Assembly (NCBI RefSeq): GCF_022478115.1
Contig: NZ_JAKGSC010000001.1
Coordinates: forward strand, 1,178,001-1,242,000
Direction: 5' to 3'
DNA: 64,000 bases
Origin: Tenacibaculum aquimarinum
Lineage (GTDB): Bacteria; Bacteroidota; Bacteroidia; Flavobacteriales; Flavobacteriaceae
The notes beneath the pieces were generated by a model. The model saw nothing but the letters and a program-made list of their open reading frames with translations, was not told the origin of the DNA and searched no databases. This document shows, piece after piece, positions 17,595 to 24,981 of this stretch; position 1 is the stretch's first letter; every line of letters starts with the position of its first letter. The translations under genes were made by a program, and so were the position numbers.

Positions 17595-18650
17595 TTTAGG
17601 TTCTTCGTTTTTCCAAACTAATTCTTTTTTAGCTTCTTTAAGTTTATTAGAAAAATCTTTTTCTAATATTTTTTCAATCTGTTTTGCTAATTTTTCGGGA
17701 GTTCTGTCTTTTATAATTTCTCCAACATCATAATCAGTAATCACACGTTTCATTTCAGGTAAATCAGAAACTAAAAGAGGTGTTTCAGCTTGTATATAAT
17801 CAAATATTTTGTTTGGTAAAGCGTACCGATAATTTAAACCTAAATCTTCTTCTAATGAAAGCCCAATATCTGCAAGCGGAGCTAGTTTTTGTAATTCTTT
17901 AGGTGGTTTTCTGCCTAAAAAATGCACTTTTTCTGTTAAGTTTTTTTGTGTAGTTTTCTGTTTTAAATCTGTTAAAATATCGCCACTACCAATAACGACT
18001 AAAAGATGATTTTCTAGAAATTTCATTGCATCTATCATAAGCTCTAAGCCACGACCTTTATTAATTGCGCCTTGATATAAAATGATTTTTTTTTCCTGAG
18101 TATCAAAAGAAAAATTACCTTTTATAATTTCTTTTTCGGTTGGGAAATTCCGAACAACTTTAAAATCAGTTTTATATTTCTCATTATAAATATCGGCAAT
18201 CGATTGACAAACTGTGTAGCGATTTTTTAACTTCGGTAAAATCCAATTCTCTAATTTTAACCAAACTGATTTTACAAATGGTTTGTCAAGTAATTCTGGA
18301 ACTTCTGTAAAAAGTTCGTGGCTATCATAAACAAGTTTTTTACGTTGAATTTTACTAACCAAGAAATTAGCTAAAAGTGTATCTAAATCATTAGAAAGTA
18401 GAATGTCTTTTTTAGAAAAAAGCAGAAAAAAGAACAATCTAAAGTTATATTCAGCATAAAATAAAAATCCAGTATTAAAAAGTAAATTAATTCTTTTTGT
18501 GTTGTATTTTCTATCTAATTTAAAACTATTTGATAGTTTTCTTCCAACTAAAAGAACACTAAAATTATTTTCATGTAATGTATTGCAAACTTTATCTACA
18601 CGTTGGTCGGTAGAAAGGTCATTAGTAACAGAAACAATTATTCTTTTCAA
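17565..18650 (-). CDS. family 4-type glycosyltransferase
   Basis: GT-B fold glycosyltransferase (361 aa). The N-terminal half has SVTNDLSTDQRVDKVCNTL near residue 7 and YDSHELFTEVPEL near 120. The C-terminal domain holds ILYQGAINKGRGLELMIDAM near 195 and the conserved LSLEEDLGLNYRYALPNKIFDYIQAETP region at about 275-305, including the acidic nucleotide-sugar-binding positions. It probably works on a surface glycan. It converges with the GT2 gene, with a 30-base overlap of the coding ends. Confidence 0.88.
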   Translation of the reverse strand: MKRIIVSVTNDLSTDQRVDKVCNTLHENNFSVLLVGRKLSNSFKLDRKYNTKRINLLFNTGFLFYAEYNFRLFFFLLFSKKDILLSNDLDTLLANFLVSKIQRKKLVYDSHELFTEVPELLDKPFVKSVWLKLENWILPKLKNRYTVCQSIADIYNEKYKTDFKVVRNFPTEKEIIKGNFSFDTQEKKIILYQGAINKGRGLELMIDAMKFLENHLLVVIGSGDILTDLKQKTTQKNLTEKVHFLGRKPPKELQKLAPLADIGLSLEEDLGLNYRYALPNKIFDYIQAETPLLVSDLPEMKRVITDYDVGEIIKDRTPEKLAKQIEKILEKDFSNKLKEAKKELVWKNEEPKLLRIFKNLM

Positions 18651-18674
18651 GGGATAGGTTTAAAGCGGCAAGAT

Positions 18675-18707
18675 AAAAAAGAAAACCCACTTCTTTGTAG
18701 AAGTGGG
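18675..18707 (-). terminator. intrinsic terminator upstream of the glycosyltransferase gene
   Basis: A 9-bp stem CCCACTTCT (18686-18694) / AGAAGTGGG (18699-18707) with a four-base loop is followed on the minus strand by a T-rich run (complement of 18675-18685). It would end transcription coming from 18.7-18.9 kb, where no protein gene exists on that strand, just before the glycosyltransferase start at 18650. Confidence 0.6.
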
Positions 18708-18790
18708 AAATTGCTATGAAAAACTATGAAAGAGTGTTTTGCGCACTCTTAGAAATATAGTCGAAATTTAAAACTTTAGCTTACATAAAA
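18675..18790 (-). ncRNA. candidate small RNA or attenuated leader
   Basis: Between the glycosyltransferase and the FAH-family gene (280 bases) there is no credible protein frame. On the minus strand a hairpin AAGAGTG / CACTCTT (about 18730-18752) is followed by a conserved-looking linker and the terminator at 18675-18707. This is the shape of a short terminated transcript: either a free-standing sRNA or a leader that attenuates the glycosyltransferase. The 5' end is not defined; a weak TCAATTTG box lies near 18792-18799. Confidence 0.35.
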
Positions 18791-18930
18791 CCAAATTGAA
18801 GAATAATTATTAAATTGATGATAATTGTGAGTTTCTAGGCAAATTTTTATGATATCAATATCTATTGAAACACAACATACTAATCAATAATTTGTATTTT
18901 TATCACGTTTAACTTTAATACTATTCAAAA

Positions 18931-19545
18931 ATGAAAATATTAGCAATTGGTAAAAATTATGTCAATAATAAATCTGATTTAGAAGCTATTTCTAAAGGCT
19001 CCCAAATGATTTTTTCCAAACCAGAATCAAGTTTATTATTAAATGGTAAAGACTTAGAGTATCCAAGTTTTACTTCAAATCTTTTATATGAAGTAGAGTT
19101 AGTTATTAAAATAGGTAAGTCTGGTAAAAATATTTCTGAAGAAGATGCAATAAGTTTTATTTCTGAAATAGGAATTGGAATAGATTACACAGCAAAAGAT
19201 TTGTTAAATCAAGTAAGAGAAACAAAAGGTCCTTGGGAATTGGCAAAAGGATTTGATGGAGCAGCACCAATTTCTAACTTTATACCCATTTCTAACTTTA
19301 AAAATGTAGAAGACATTAATTTTAAACTCTCTATTAATGGAGAAGAAAAACAAGTTGGTAATACTAGTTTTATGATTTATAATTTTGCGGAAATAATTTC
19401 ATTTACATCAAAATATATGACTTTACAACCTGGAGATTTAATATTTACAGGAACACCAGCAACAGGAGCAGGAGCAAGTTTTAAAGGAGACCATTTACAA
19501 GCTTCCATTGAAGGAGAATTACTTTTAGATTTTAAAGTAGTTTAA
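18931..19545 (+). CDS. fumarylacetoacetate hydrolase family protein
   Basis: A 204-residue enzyme of the FAH superfamily, which holds acylpyruvases, hydratases and decarboxylases of aromatic breakdown. The metal-binding acidic residues are in YEVELVIKIGK near residue 50, and IGIGIDYTAKDL near 85, KGFDGAAPISNF near 108 and GDLIFTGTPATGAG near 172 are the conserved loops. Its short length resembles the YcgM/FAHD1 acylpyruvase type. It ends just before the shared terminator with tmRNA. Exact substrate is not determined. Confidence 0.87.
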   Translation: MKILAIGKNYVNNKSDLEAISKGSQMIFSKPESSLLLNGKDLEYPSFTSNLLYEVELVIKIGKSGKNISEEDAISFISEIGIGIDYTAKDLLNQVRETKGPWELAKGFDGAAPISNFIPISNFKNVEDINFKLSINGEEKQVGNTSFMIYNFAEIISFTSKYMTLQPGDLIFTGTPATGAGASFKGDHLQASIEGELLLDFKVV

Positions 19546-19560
19546 AGTTTAAAAAATAAA

Positions 19561-19591
19561 AAACCCTGTAAACATAGTGATTACAGGGTTT
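19561..19591 (-). terminator. terminator of ssrA, shared with the convergent FAH gene
   Basis: Stem AAACCCTGTAA / TTACAGGGTTT of 11 bp with a nine-base loop. On the minus strand it is followed by a T-rich run (TTTTTTATTTTTT), placing it six bases after the tmRNA 3' end. Confidence 0.8.
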
Positions 19592-19596
19592 GAAAG

Positions 19597-19986
19597 TGGA
19601 GACGCCGAGAATCGAACTCGGGTCCAAACAAGCAGTTCAAAAGCTTTCTACATACTTAGTTCTTTCTTAATTTTCGTCTAAAAACTGATTAAGAACAATC
19701 TGTTATTAGCTTATCTTCTTTAGTTTCAAAAACCTGCCAAAGCTTCAAGTTTTCTATGTTTATTTTTACGATGCCCAAAAGTGAAACGCCATAAACCAAG
19801 GCTGTTCGTGGACATAAAGCTTGCACACCTTGTGTGCCTAGGCCAATCCTACTATAATTCGGATTAAGCAGCTAAAGCGTAGTTATTCTCGCCGTTTAAA
19901 TTGTTGAAATAAGTTTTACGAGCATCATTTCAGTCCTCGGTATGCTTACGTTATCCTTGGTCTTGCTGTCAAAACCAGTCGTCCCC
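19597..19986 (-). ncRNA. ssrA: transfer-messenger RNA (tmRNA)
   Basis: About 390 nt. The 5' end GGGGACGACTGGTTTTGACA (from 19986) and the 3' end CGTCTCCA (to 19597) form the acceptor stem; GTTCGATTCTCGGC is the T-arm. The resume frame at 19893-19864 reads GENNYALAA then stop, the expected flavobacterial tag. The CCA tail is not encoded (the DNA continues CTT after the discriminator A), so it must be added after transcription. tmRNA with SmpB frees stalled ribosomes and tags the incomplete protein for degradation. Confidence 0.95.
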
Positions 19987-19993
19987 AATATGT

Positions 19994-20001
19994 CAAAGAT
20001 T
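19994..20001 (-). promoter_or_regulatory. -7 promoter box of ssrA
   Basis: AATCTTTG on the minus strand matches TAnnTTTG at all but the first base and ends seven bases before the mature 5' GGGG of tmRNA, the right distance for a transcription start. No clear -33 element is visible. Confidence 0.45.
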
Positions 20002-20044
20002 GCAAAAGTTGTGCCGACTTGCATTGAGCCTAGTCGAAATGTTT

Positions 20045-20116
20045 GGGCGTTCGAGCGGGCTTTACACTATATCTTTTTGCGAAAAGCAAAAAGGATGCCG
20101 TTTCAATCCCTAACGC
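20045..20116 (+). repeat. structured intergenic repeat, copy A
   Basis: Begins GGGCGTTCGAGCGGGCTTT and ends CAATCCCTAACGC; the GCGTT/AACGC ends can pair, and an inner stem CTTTTTGC/GCAAAAAG surrounds a GAAAA loop. It lies between the ssrA promoter and the oxidoreductase gene, about 95 bases before that start. A fragment of a different repeat (GAGCCTAGTCGAAATG, about 20026-20041) directly precedes it. Confidence 0.85.
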
Positions 20117-20211
20117 AACTTGTTTGCGGGCAACAAAGATAGCAAAACACGTTTGTACAAACCTACAAAAAACAGTAAATTCGCAACACTTCAAAAAAAC
20201 AAAACCAACGT

Positions 20212-21420
20212 ATGAAATTCGGAATTATAAAAGAACGTAAAAATCCACCAGATAGACGAGTAGTATTTTCACCAGAAAAACTACAAGAAATGCAACAACA
20301 ATTTCCAGAAGCAGAAATTGTGGTAGAAAGTTCAGATATCCGTATTTTTTCAGACGAACAATACAAAAAAGCAGGATTTACCGTAACAGAAGATGTTTCC
20401 GATTGTGATGTTTTGTTAGGCGTAAAAGAAGTTCCGTTAGAAAACTTAATACCTAATAAGAAATATTTTTTCTTCAGTCATACCATAAAAAAGCAACCAT
20501 ACAATCGTAAATTGTTAAAAGCAATTTTAGATAAAAACATAGAACTATTCGACCATGAAACCATCATCAAAGAAAACGGAGCACGTTTAATAGGCTTTGG
20601 TCGTTACGCAGGTTTAGTAGGAGCTTATAATGGATTTAGAGCAATAGGTTTAAGAGAAAATACCTTTAATTTACCAAAAGTAGAAAACCTAGCAGATTTA
20701 GATGCTGTAAAAGCGGAGTTAGATAAAATAACACTTCCTAATTTAAAAATTCTTTTAACCGGAACAGGAAAAGTTGCTTACGGTGCCAAAGAAATTTTAG
20801 ATCATTTAGGTATAAAACAAGTTTCAGACGCTTTGTATTTAACTTCAAAATTTACTGAGCCAGTTTATGTAATGGCAGATGTAATGGAATACGCAAAGCG
20901 TAAAGATGGTAAAGTAGGAGAGAAGTTTGCTTTTTATAAAGATCCAACAGGTTACGAAAGTAACTTTATGCCATATGCAAAAGAAACAGATTATTTTATT
21001 GCAGGTCATTTTTATGGAAATGATGCACCTTATTTATTTACTAGAGAAGATGCAAAACATACAGATTTCAATATAAAATATGTTGCAGATATTTCTTGTG
21101 ATGTAGACGGTCCAGTAGCATCAACATTAAGAGCCTCTACAATTGCAGATCCGTTTTATGGTTATAATGCACAAACAGAAACAGAAGTAGATTTTAAAGA
21201 TACAAAAGCAATTGCTGTAATGGCAGTAGACAATTTACCTTGTGAATTGCCAAAAGATGCAAGTGAAGGTTTTGGAGAAATGTTTTTAAAACATGTAATA
21301 GCAGCATTTTATAATAACGATAAAGACGGGATTTTAGCTCGAGCGCAAATGACAACCAATAAAGGTGAACTAACAGATCGTTTTAGCTATTTACAGGATT
21401 ATGTAACTGGAAAAGAATAA
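20212..21420 (+). CDS. NAD(P)-dependent oxidoreductase, saccharopine/alanine dehydrogenase-like
   Basis: A 402-residue dehydrogenase of the alanine dehydrogenase/PNT N-terminal family, closest in layout to lysine-forming saccharopine dehydrogenase. Residues 1-135 hold KFGIIKERKNPPDRRVVFSP and the conserved SHTIKKQPYN near 90. The nucleotide-binding region has LKILLTGTGKVAYGAKEIL near 183-201, and ISCDVDGPVASTLRASTIADPFYGYN near 302-327 forms the active-site side. Flavobacteria usually make lysine by the diaminopimelate route, so the in vivo substrate is uncertain. The next gene overlaps its stop by one base. Confidence 0.82.
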   Translation: MKFGIIKERKNPPDRRVVFSPEKLQEMQQQFPEAEIVVESSDIRIFSDEQYKKAGFTVTEDVSDCDVLLGVKEVPLENLIPNKKYFFFSHTIKKQPYNRKLLKAILDKNIELFDHETIIKENGARLIGFGRYAGLVGAYNGFRAIGLRENTFNLPKVENLADLDAVKAELDKITLPNLKILLTGTGKVAYGAKEILDHLGIKQVSDALYLTSKFTEPVYVMADVMEYAKRKDGKVGEKFAFYKDPTGYESNFMPYAKETDYFIAGHFYGNDAPYLFTREDAKHTDFNIKYVADISCDVDGPVASTLRASTIADPFYGYNAQTETEVDFKDTKAIAVMAVDNLPCELPKDASEGFGEMFLKHVIAAFYNNDKDGILARAQMTTNKGELTDRFSYLQDYVTGKE

Positions 21421-21635
21421 TGGAGCAAGACAAACAATTTTTAATAGATACTGCCAAAATGAAAATGCCTTATGGTAAATACAAAGGTGTGTATTTGTCA
21501 GATGTTCCAGAAGCGTATATTGTTTGGTATAAAAATCATGGTTTTCCAAAAGGAAAATTGGGTAAAATGATGGGTTTTGTATATGAATTAAAACTAAATG
21601 GTTTAGAAGATATTCTTAGAAAAGTGAGAGCATAA
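21420..21635 (+). CDS. DUF3820 family small protein
   Basis: A 71-residue protein with the DUF3820 pattern: MPYGKYKGVYLSDVPEAYI at about 15-33, then WYKNHGFPKGKLGKMM. Proteins of this family resemble the GKYKG-type domain found at the ends of some exonucleases and are sometimes called quorum-regulated virulence factors, but no activity is proven. The ATG overlaps the stop of the dehydrogenase and its stop overlaps the next start, so the three are co-translated. Confidence 0.78.
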   Translation: MEQDKQFLIDTAKMKMPYGKYKGVYLSDVPEAYIVWYKNHGFPKGKLGKMMGFVYELKLNGLEDILRKVRA

Positions 21636-22003
21636 TGAAACCTGCGGAAGAATATATCTTAACACGTCCAGAACCGTTCAAATCAATTTTATTGCATTTG
21701 CAAATTGTAATTGAAACTAATTTCCCGGAAGTAGAATTACAATACAAATGGAAGATTCCTGTGTATTATTTAAACGGACACCAATTGTGCTATATAAATG
21801 CATCTTTAAAAAAAGGATTTGTAGATGTTGGTTTTTGGGCTAAAAATATTTTAGAAGAATACTCAAATCTTATGGTTTCAGAAGGTAGAACTGTTGTGAA
21901 ATCTTTGCGTTATACTTCTATTGAAGATATTGATAATGAACTTTTATTAAAAGTGCTAAAAGAAGTTAGTTTACACAACCATAAAGGGTTTTATAAGAAA
22001 TAA
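21635..22003 (+). CDS. DUF1801 family protein
   Basis: A 122-residue protein of the DUF1801 (YdhG-like) fold. It shows the usual AEEYILTRPEPFKSILLHLQIVI start, the central KWKIPVYYLNGHQLCYINASLKKG strand pair near 47-70 and VGFWAKN near 74. The role is unknown; members are often called iron chaperone-like. The start overlaps the DUF3820 stop by one base. It converges with the transglutaminase gene with a two-base gap. Confidence 0.78.
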   Translation: MKPAEEYILTRPEPFKSILLHLQIVIETNFPEVELQYKWKIPVYYLNGHQLCYINASLKKGFVDVGFWAKNILEEYSNLMVSEGRTVVKSLRYTSIEDIDNELLLKVLKEVSLHNHKGFYKK

Positions 22004-22005
22004 AG

Positions 22006-22959
22006 CTATTGGATTAGAAACTCTAAAACCACATTACCATCAATAATTAAATAGACTTCTTTGCTTAATTCTGGTGGAATTATTTTAATAAAACCTGTTG
22101 AATTTTTTAAATTAACTATTGGTTTTTGAGCGTATCTGCTTCCTTTAAAACCTAGAAATACTTTTTGAGTGCTCTCTAGATTTTTAATCTGAAATTCAAT
22201 ATAACCTTCTTTATTCTTCTTAATAATTCCACTTGTTGGAGAAGTTAATACTAAGTTTGTGTTTAAAAACTGGTGATTATAAATAGGTTGCTTATAAAAC
22301 TCTGATTTACTTATTCCCTTAACTCGCAATTGCCAAAGAGTTAGTTCTGTAAAATGAGTAAAGGATAGCTTATCCTTTGGAATATCAAAAAAGTACTGGT
22401 TAAAACTACGTTTCCATTTTCCGTTTTCTTCGTGTCCTGCGCCCCAAGTAGCATCAAAATACTTCCATTCGCCATTAATTTTCACAGCATTCCAAGCATG
22501 ATTTGGAGTGGAAATAGGTTTTCCTATTTCTTGAGAAGAGTTTCTAATATATCCTTTTATAAATTCGTTTTCGATATTAAGTAGTGTGCAAATTTTAGAA
22601 AAAACTCTAGCATAACCTTCACAAACTGCTTTTCTAGAAGAAAGTGTTTCAGAAACAATTTGATTGTTTAATGCGGTTATTTTTTGCTGTTTTTCTTCTT
22701 CCGAAGAATAGCTAAAAGAATAGCTGGTTTTAGTCGGACTGTAATATTCAGCTAAATCGTAACGTATGTTTTGTGTTAACCAAGTATAAGTTGCTCTTAC
22801 TTTTTCTAAATCAGAATTAAAATCTTTTGAAATTAAGTTGGCTAATTTTTCAGCAGAAACAAGTTTAGGGTAATTTTTTACTCTAGCATTAATTGTACTA
22901 AAATCTTGTGCAACAGCAGAAATTGAAATTAGAAAAAAGAAAAAGAAAAGTTGCTTCAT
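22006..22959 (-). CDS. exported transglutaminase-like protein
   Basis: A 317-residue secreted protein with a cysteine-protease-fold transglutaminase core. The signal peptide ends near residue 17 (SISAVAQDF). The catalytic Cys is in SRKAVCEGYARVF near 113, the His in TPNHAWNAVK near 154 and the Asp in WKYFDATWGAG near 168. A C-terminal beta domain (about 230-317) follows. It resembles the transglutaminase/protease-like proteins found in many Bacteroidetes; whether it crosslinks or cleaves is unknown. An upstream kdsA gene on the same strand is 41 bases away. Confidence 0.87.
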   Translation of the reverse strand: MKQLFFFFFLISISAVAQDFSTINARVKNYPKLVSAEKLANLISKDFNSDLEKVRATYTWLTQNIRYDLAEYYSPTKTSYSFSYSSEEEKQQKITALNNQIVSETLSSRKAVCEGYARVFSKICTLLNIENEFIKGYIRNSSQEIGKPISTPNHAWNAVKINGEWKYFDATWGAGHEENGKWKRSFNQYFFDIPKDKLSFTHFTELTLWQLRVKGISKSEFYKQPIYNHQFLNTNLVLTSPTSGIIKKNKEGYIEFQIKNLESTQKVFLGFKGSRYAQKPIVNLKNSTGFIKIIPPELSKEVYLIIDGNVVLEFLIQ

Positions 22960-23000
22960 ATTTGAATTTATATAACAACTTTGCTGAGCAAAAATTGTGC

Positions 23001-23819
23001 CTATAATTTATTTACAGTTTTTCTAATGGCAACTAAGTTAGTTAATAGTTTTTCTAAGTAGTTTAAATCTAACATGTTTGCTCCGTCAGATTTTGCATTT
23101 GCAGGATCAAAATGAGTTTCAATAAACAAACCATCTACGTTATTTACAACACCAGCGCGTGCAATTGTTTCAATCATATCTGGTCTACCACCTGTAACAC
23201 CGCTTGTTTGATTAGGTTGTTGTAAAGAATGTGTAACATCTAAAATTGTTGGCGCAAATTGGCGCATTTCAGGAATTCCTCTAAAATCAACTATCATATC
23301 TTGGTAACCAAACATAGTTCCTCTATCAGTTATCCAGGCTTTTTCAGAACCACTATCTTTTACTTTTTGAACTGCATGTTTCATCGCAGCAGGACTCATA
23401 AATTGTCCTTTCTTTAAGTTTACAACTTTACCTGTTTTTGCAGCAGCAACTACTAAATCTGTTTGACGTACTAAAAAAGCAGGAATTTGCAAAACATCTA
23501 CATATTCAGCAGCTTTAATTGCATCAGAAACTTCATGAATATCGGTAACTGTTGGTACGTTAAAAGTTTCAGAAACTTTACGTAAAATTTTTAAGGCTTT
23601 TTCATCCCCAATTCCGGTAAAACTATCAATTCTACTTCTATTTGCTTTCTTAAAGCTTCCTTTAAAGATATAAGGAATCTCTAATTTATCTGTTATAGAA
23701 ATTACTTTTTCAGCAATACGCATTGCCATTTCTTCACTTTCTATGGCGCAAGGACCAGCAAGTAAAAAAAAGTTATTAGAATCTGTATGTTTTATATTTG
23801 GAACTAAAGATAAATTCAT
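23001..23819 (-). CDS. kdsA: 3-deoxy-8-phosphooctulonate synthase
   Basis: KDO-8-phosphate synthase (272 aa), which joins phosphoenolpyruvate and arabinose 5-phosphate for lipopolysaccharide core synthesis. Recognisable motifs: LLAGPCAIES near 20, KGSFKKANRS near 55, TDIHEVSDA near 90, LQIPAFLVRQTDL near 108, KKGQFMSP near 135 and DVTHSLQQPN near 192, with SDGANMLDL near the end. I place the start at the ATG at 23819; the frame stays open six codons further to a TTG, but the ATG start gives the usual family length. Confidence 0.95.
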   Translation of the reverse strand: MNLSLVPNIKHTDSNNFFLLAGPCAIESEEMAMRIAEKVISITDKLEIPYIFKGSFKKANRSRIDSFTGIGDEKALKILRKVSETFNVPTVTDIHEVSDAIKAAEYVDVLQIPAFLVRQTDLVVAAAKTGKVVNLKKGQFMSPAAMKHAVQKVKDSGSEKAWITDRGTMFGYQDMIVDFRGIPEMRQFAPTILDVTHSLQQPNQTSGVTGGRPDMIETIARAGVVNNVDGLFIETHFDPANAKSDGANMLDLNYLEKLLTNLVAIRKTVNKL

Positions 23820-23887
23820 GGTAAATATTTTGTGCAAAAATACGAATTTTAATTAGCTATCTTTAACCTTTTAAAAATGTATTCAAA

Positions 23888-24880
23888 ATGAAAAAAATCA
23901 CATTAATTTTAAGTGCCTTAGTAATTTTTATTTCTTGTAAAGAAACTAAAAGTGTAACCAGTCAAAATAAGTCTAATGTTGTAGAAAAAGCACAAGCTAC
24001 AATTGATAGTGTAATGGTAAGAAAACACTTGTATACCTTGGCTTCGGATGAAATGGAAGGTAGAGGTACAGGAACTCCAGGAATAGAAAAAGCAGCAGTT
24101 TATATAGAAAATGAGTTTAAACGCATCGGTTTAAAAACGTTTAAAGACCTGACAGATTATCGTCAAACATTCACTTTTAAAAATAGAAGGACAGGTGAAG
24201 ATATTACAAGTAGTAATATTGTTGGTGTTCTAGAAGGTAAAAGTAAAAAGGAAGAAATTGTAATAGTTTCTGCACATTACGATCATTTAGGAATGAAAAA
24301 AGATGGCGAAGGAGATTTAATTTTTAACGGTGCAAATGATGATGCTTCTGGAGTAGCGGGAGTTTTAACATTAGCAGAATATTTTAAAAGTGTTGGGAAC
24401 GAAAGGACAATTGTTTTTGTAGCTTTTACGGCAGAAGAAATGGGGTTAATTGGTTCTAAAGAATTTGGAAAAGGAATTGATGCTTCTAAGTTTGTAGCAG
24501 GAATTAACCTAGAAATGATTGGTAAAACACCAAGTTTTGGCCCAAATACAGCTTGGTTAACTGGTTTTGAACGTTCAGATTTTGGTAAGATAATTCAGAA
24601 GAATTTAGTAGGAACAGGTTATCAATTATTTCCAGATCCATATAAGAAATTCAACTTATTTTTTAGATCAGACAATGCATCTTTAGCACGTTTAGGAGTT
24701 CCTTCTCATACATTTTCTACAACGCCAATTGATGTAGATAAAGATTACCATAAAGTATCTGACGAAGCAGAAACTTTAAATATGACTGTGGTTACCCAAA
24801 CCATACAAGCAGTTGCAAAAGGAACTGAAAGTATTATTAACGGAAAAGACACACCTACAAGAGTGGTGATAAAAGAGTAA
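23888..24880 (+). CDS. M28 family metallopeptidase lipoprotein
   Basis: A 330-residue secreted zinc aminopeptidase. The lipoprotein signal ends LVIFISCKE (Cys near 18). Zinc ligands are visible in VSAHYDHLGM (His near 129), GANDDASGVAG (Asp near 150), TAEEMGLIGS (Glu near 183) and SHTFSTTP near the end. There is no PA insert, unlike the larger M28 protein at 9564-10997. It stands between the divergent kdsA and a subtilase gene and probably digests peptides outside the cell. Confidence 0.92.
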   Translation: MKKITLILSALVIFISCKETKSVTSQNKSNVVEKAQATIDSVMVRKHLYTLASDEMEGRGTGTPGIEKAAVYIENEFKRIGLKTFKDLTDYRQTFTFKNRRTGEDITSSNIVGVLEGKSKKEEIVIVSAHYDHLGMKKDGEGDLIFNGANDDASGVAGVLTLAEYFKSVGNERTIVFVAFTAEEMGLIGSKEFGKGIDASKFVAGINLEMIGKTPSFGPNTAWLTGFERSDFGKIIQKNLVGTGYQLFPDPYKKFNLFFRSDNASLARLGVPSHTFSTTPIDVDKDYHKVSDEAETLNMTVVTQTIQAVAKGTESIINGKDTPTRVVIKE

Positions 24881-24981
24881 TTATGTAATTCGTATTTTTA
24901 ATGGTTTTTATTTTTTAAATTGTTAAAATTTTCACAATATTTTTGTTATATTCGTGAGATTTTAATTTTAAACCCTCAATT

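Noticed and set aside
20043-20240. Plus-strand frame over repeat copy A
   Set aside because: It is created by the repeat (GGGCGTTCGAGC...) and continues into the oxidoreductase start; similar frames appear over copies B and C, so they are by-products of the repeat.
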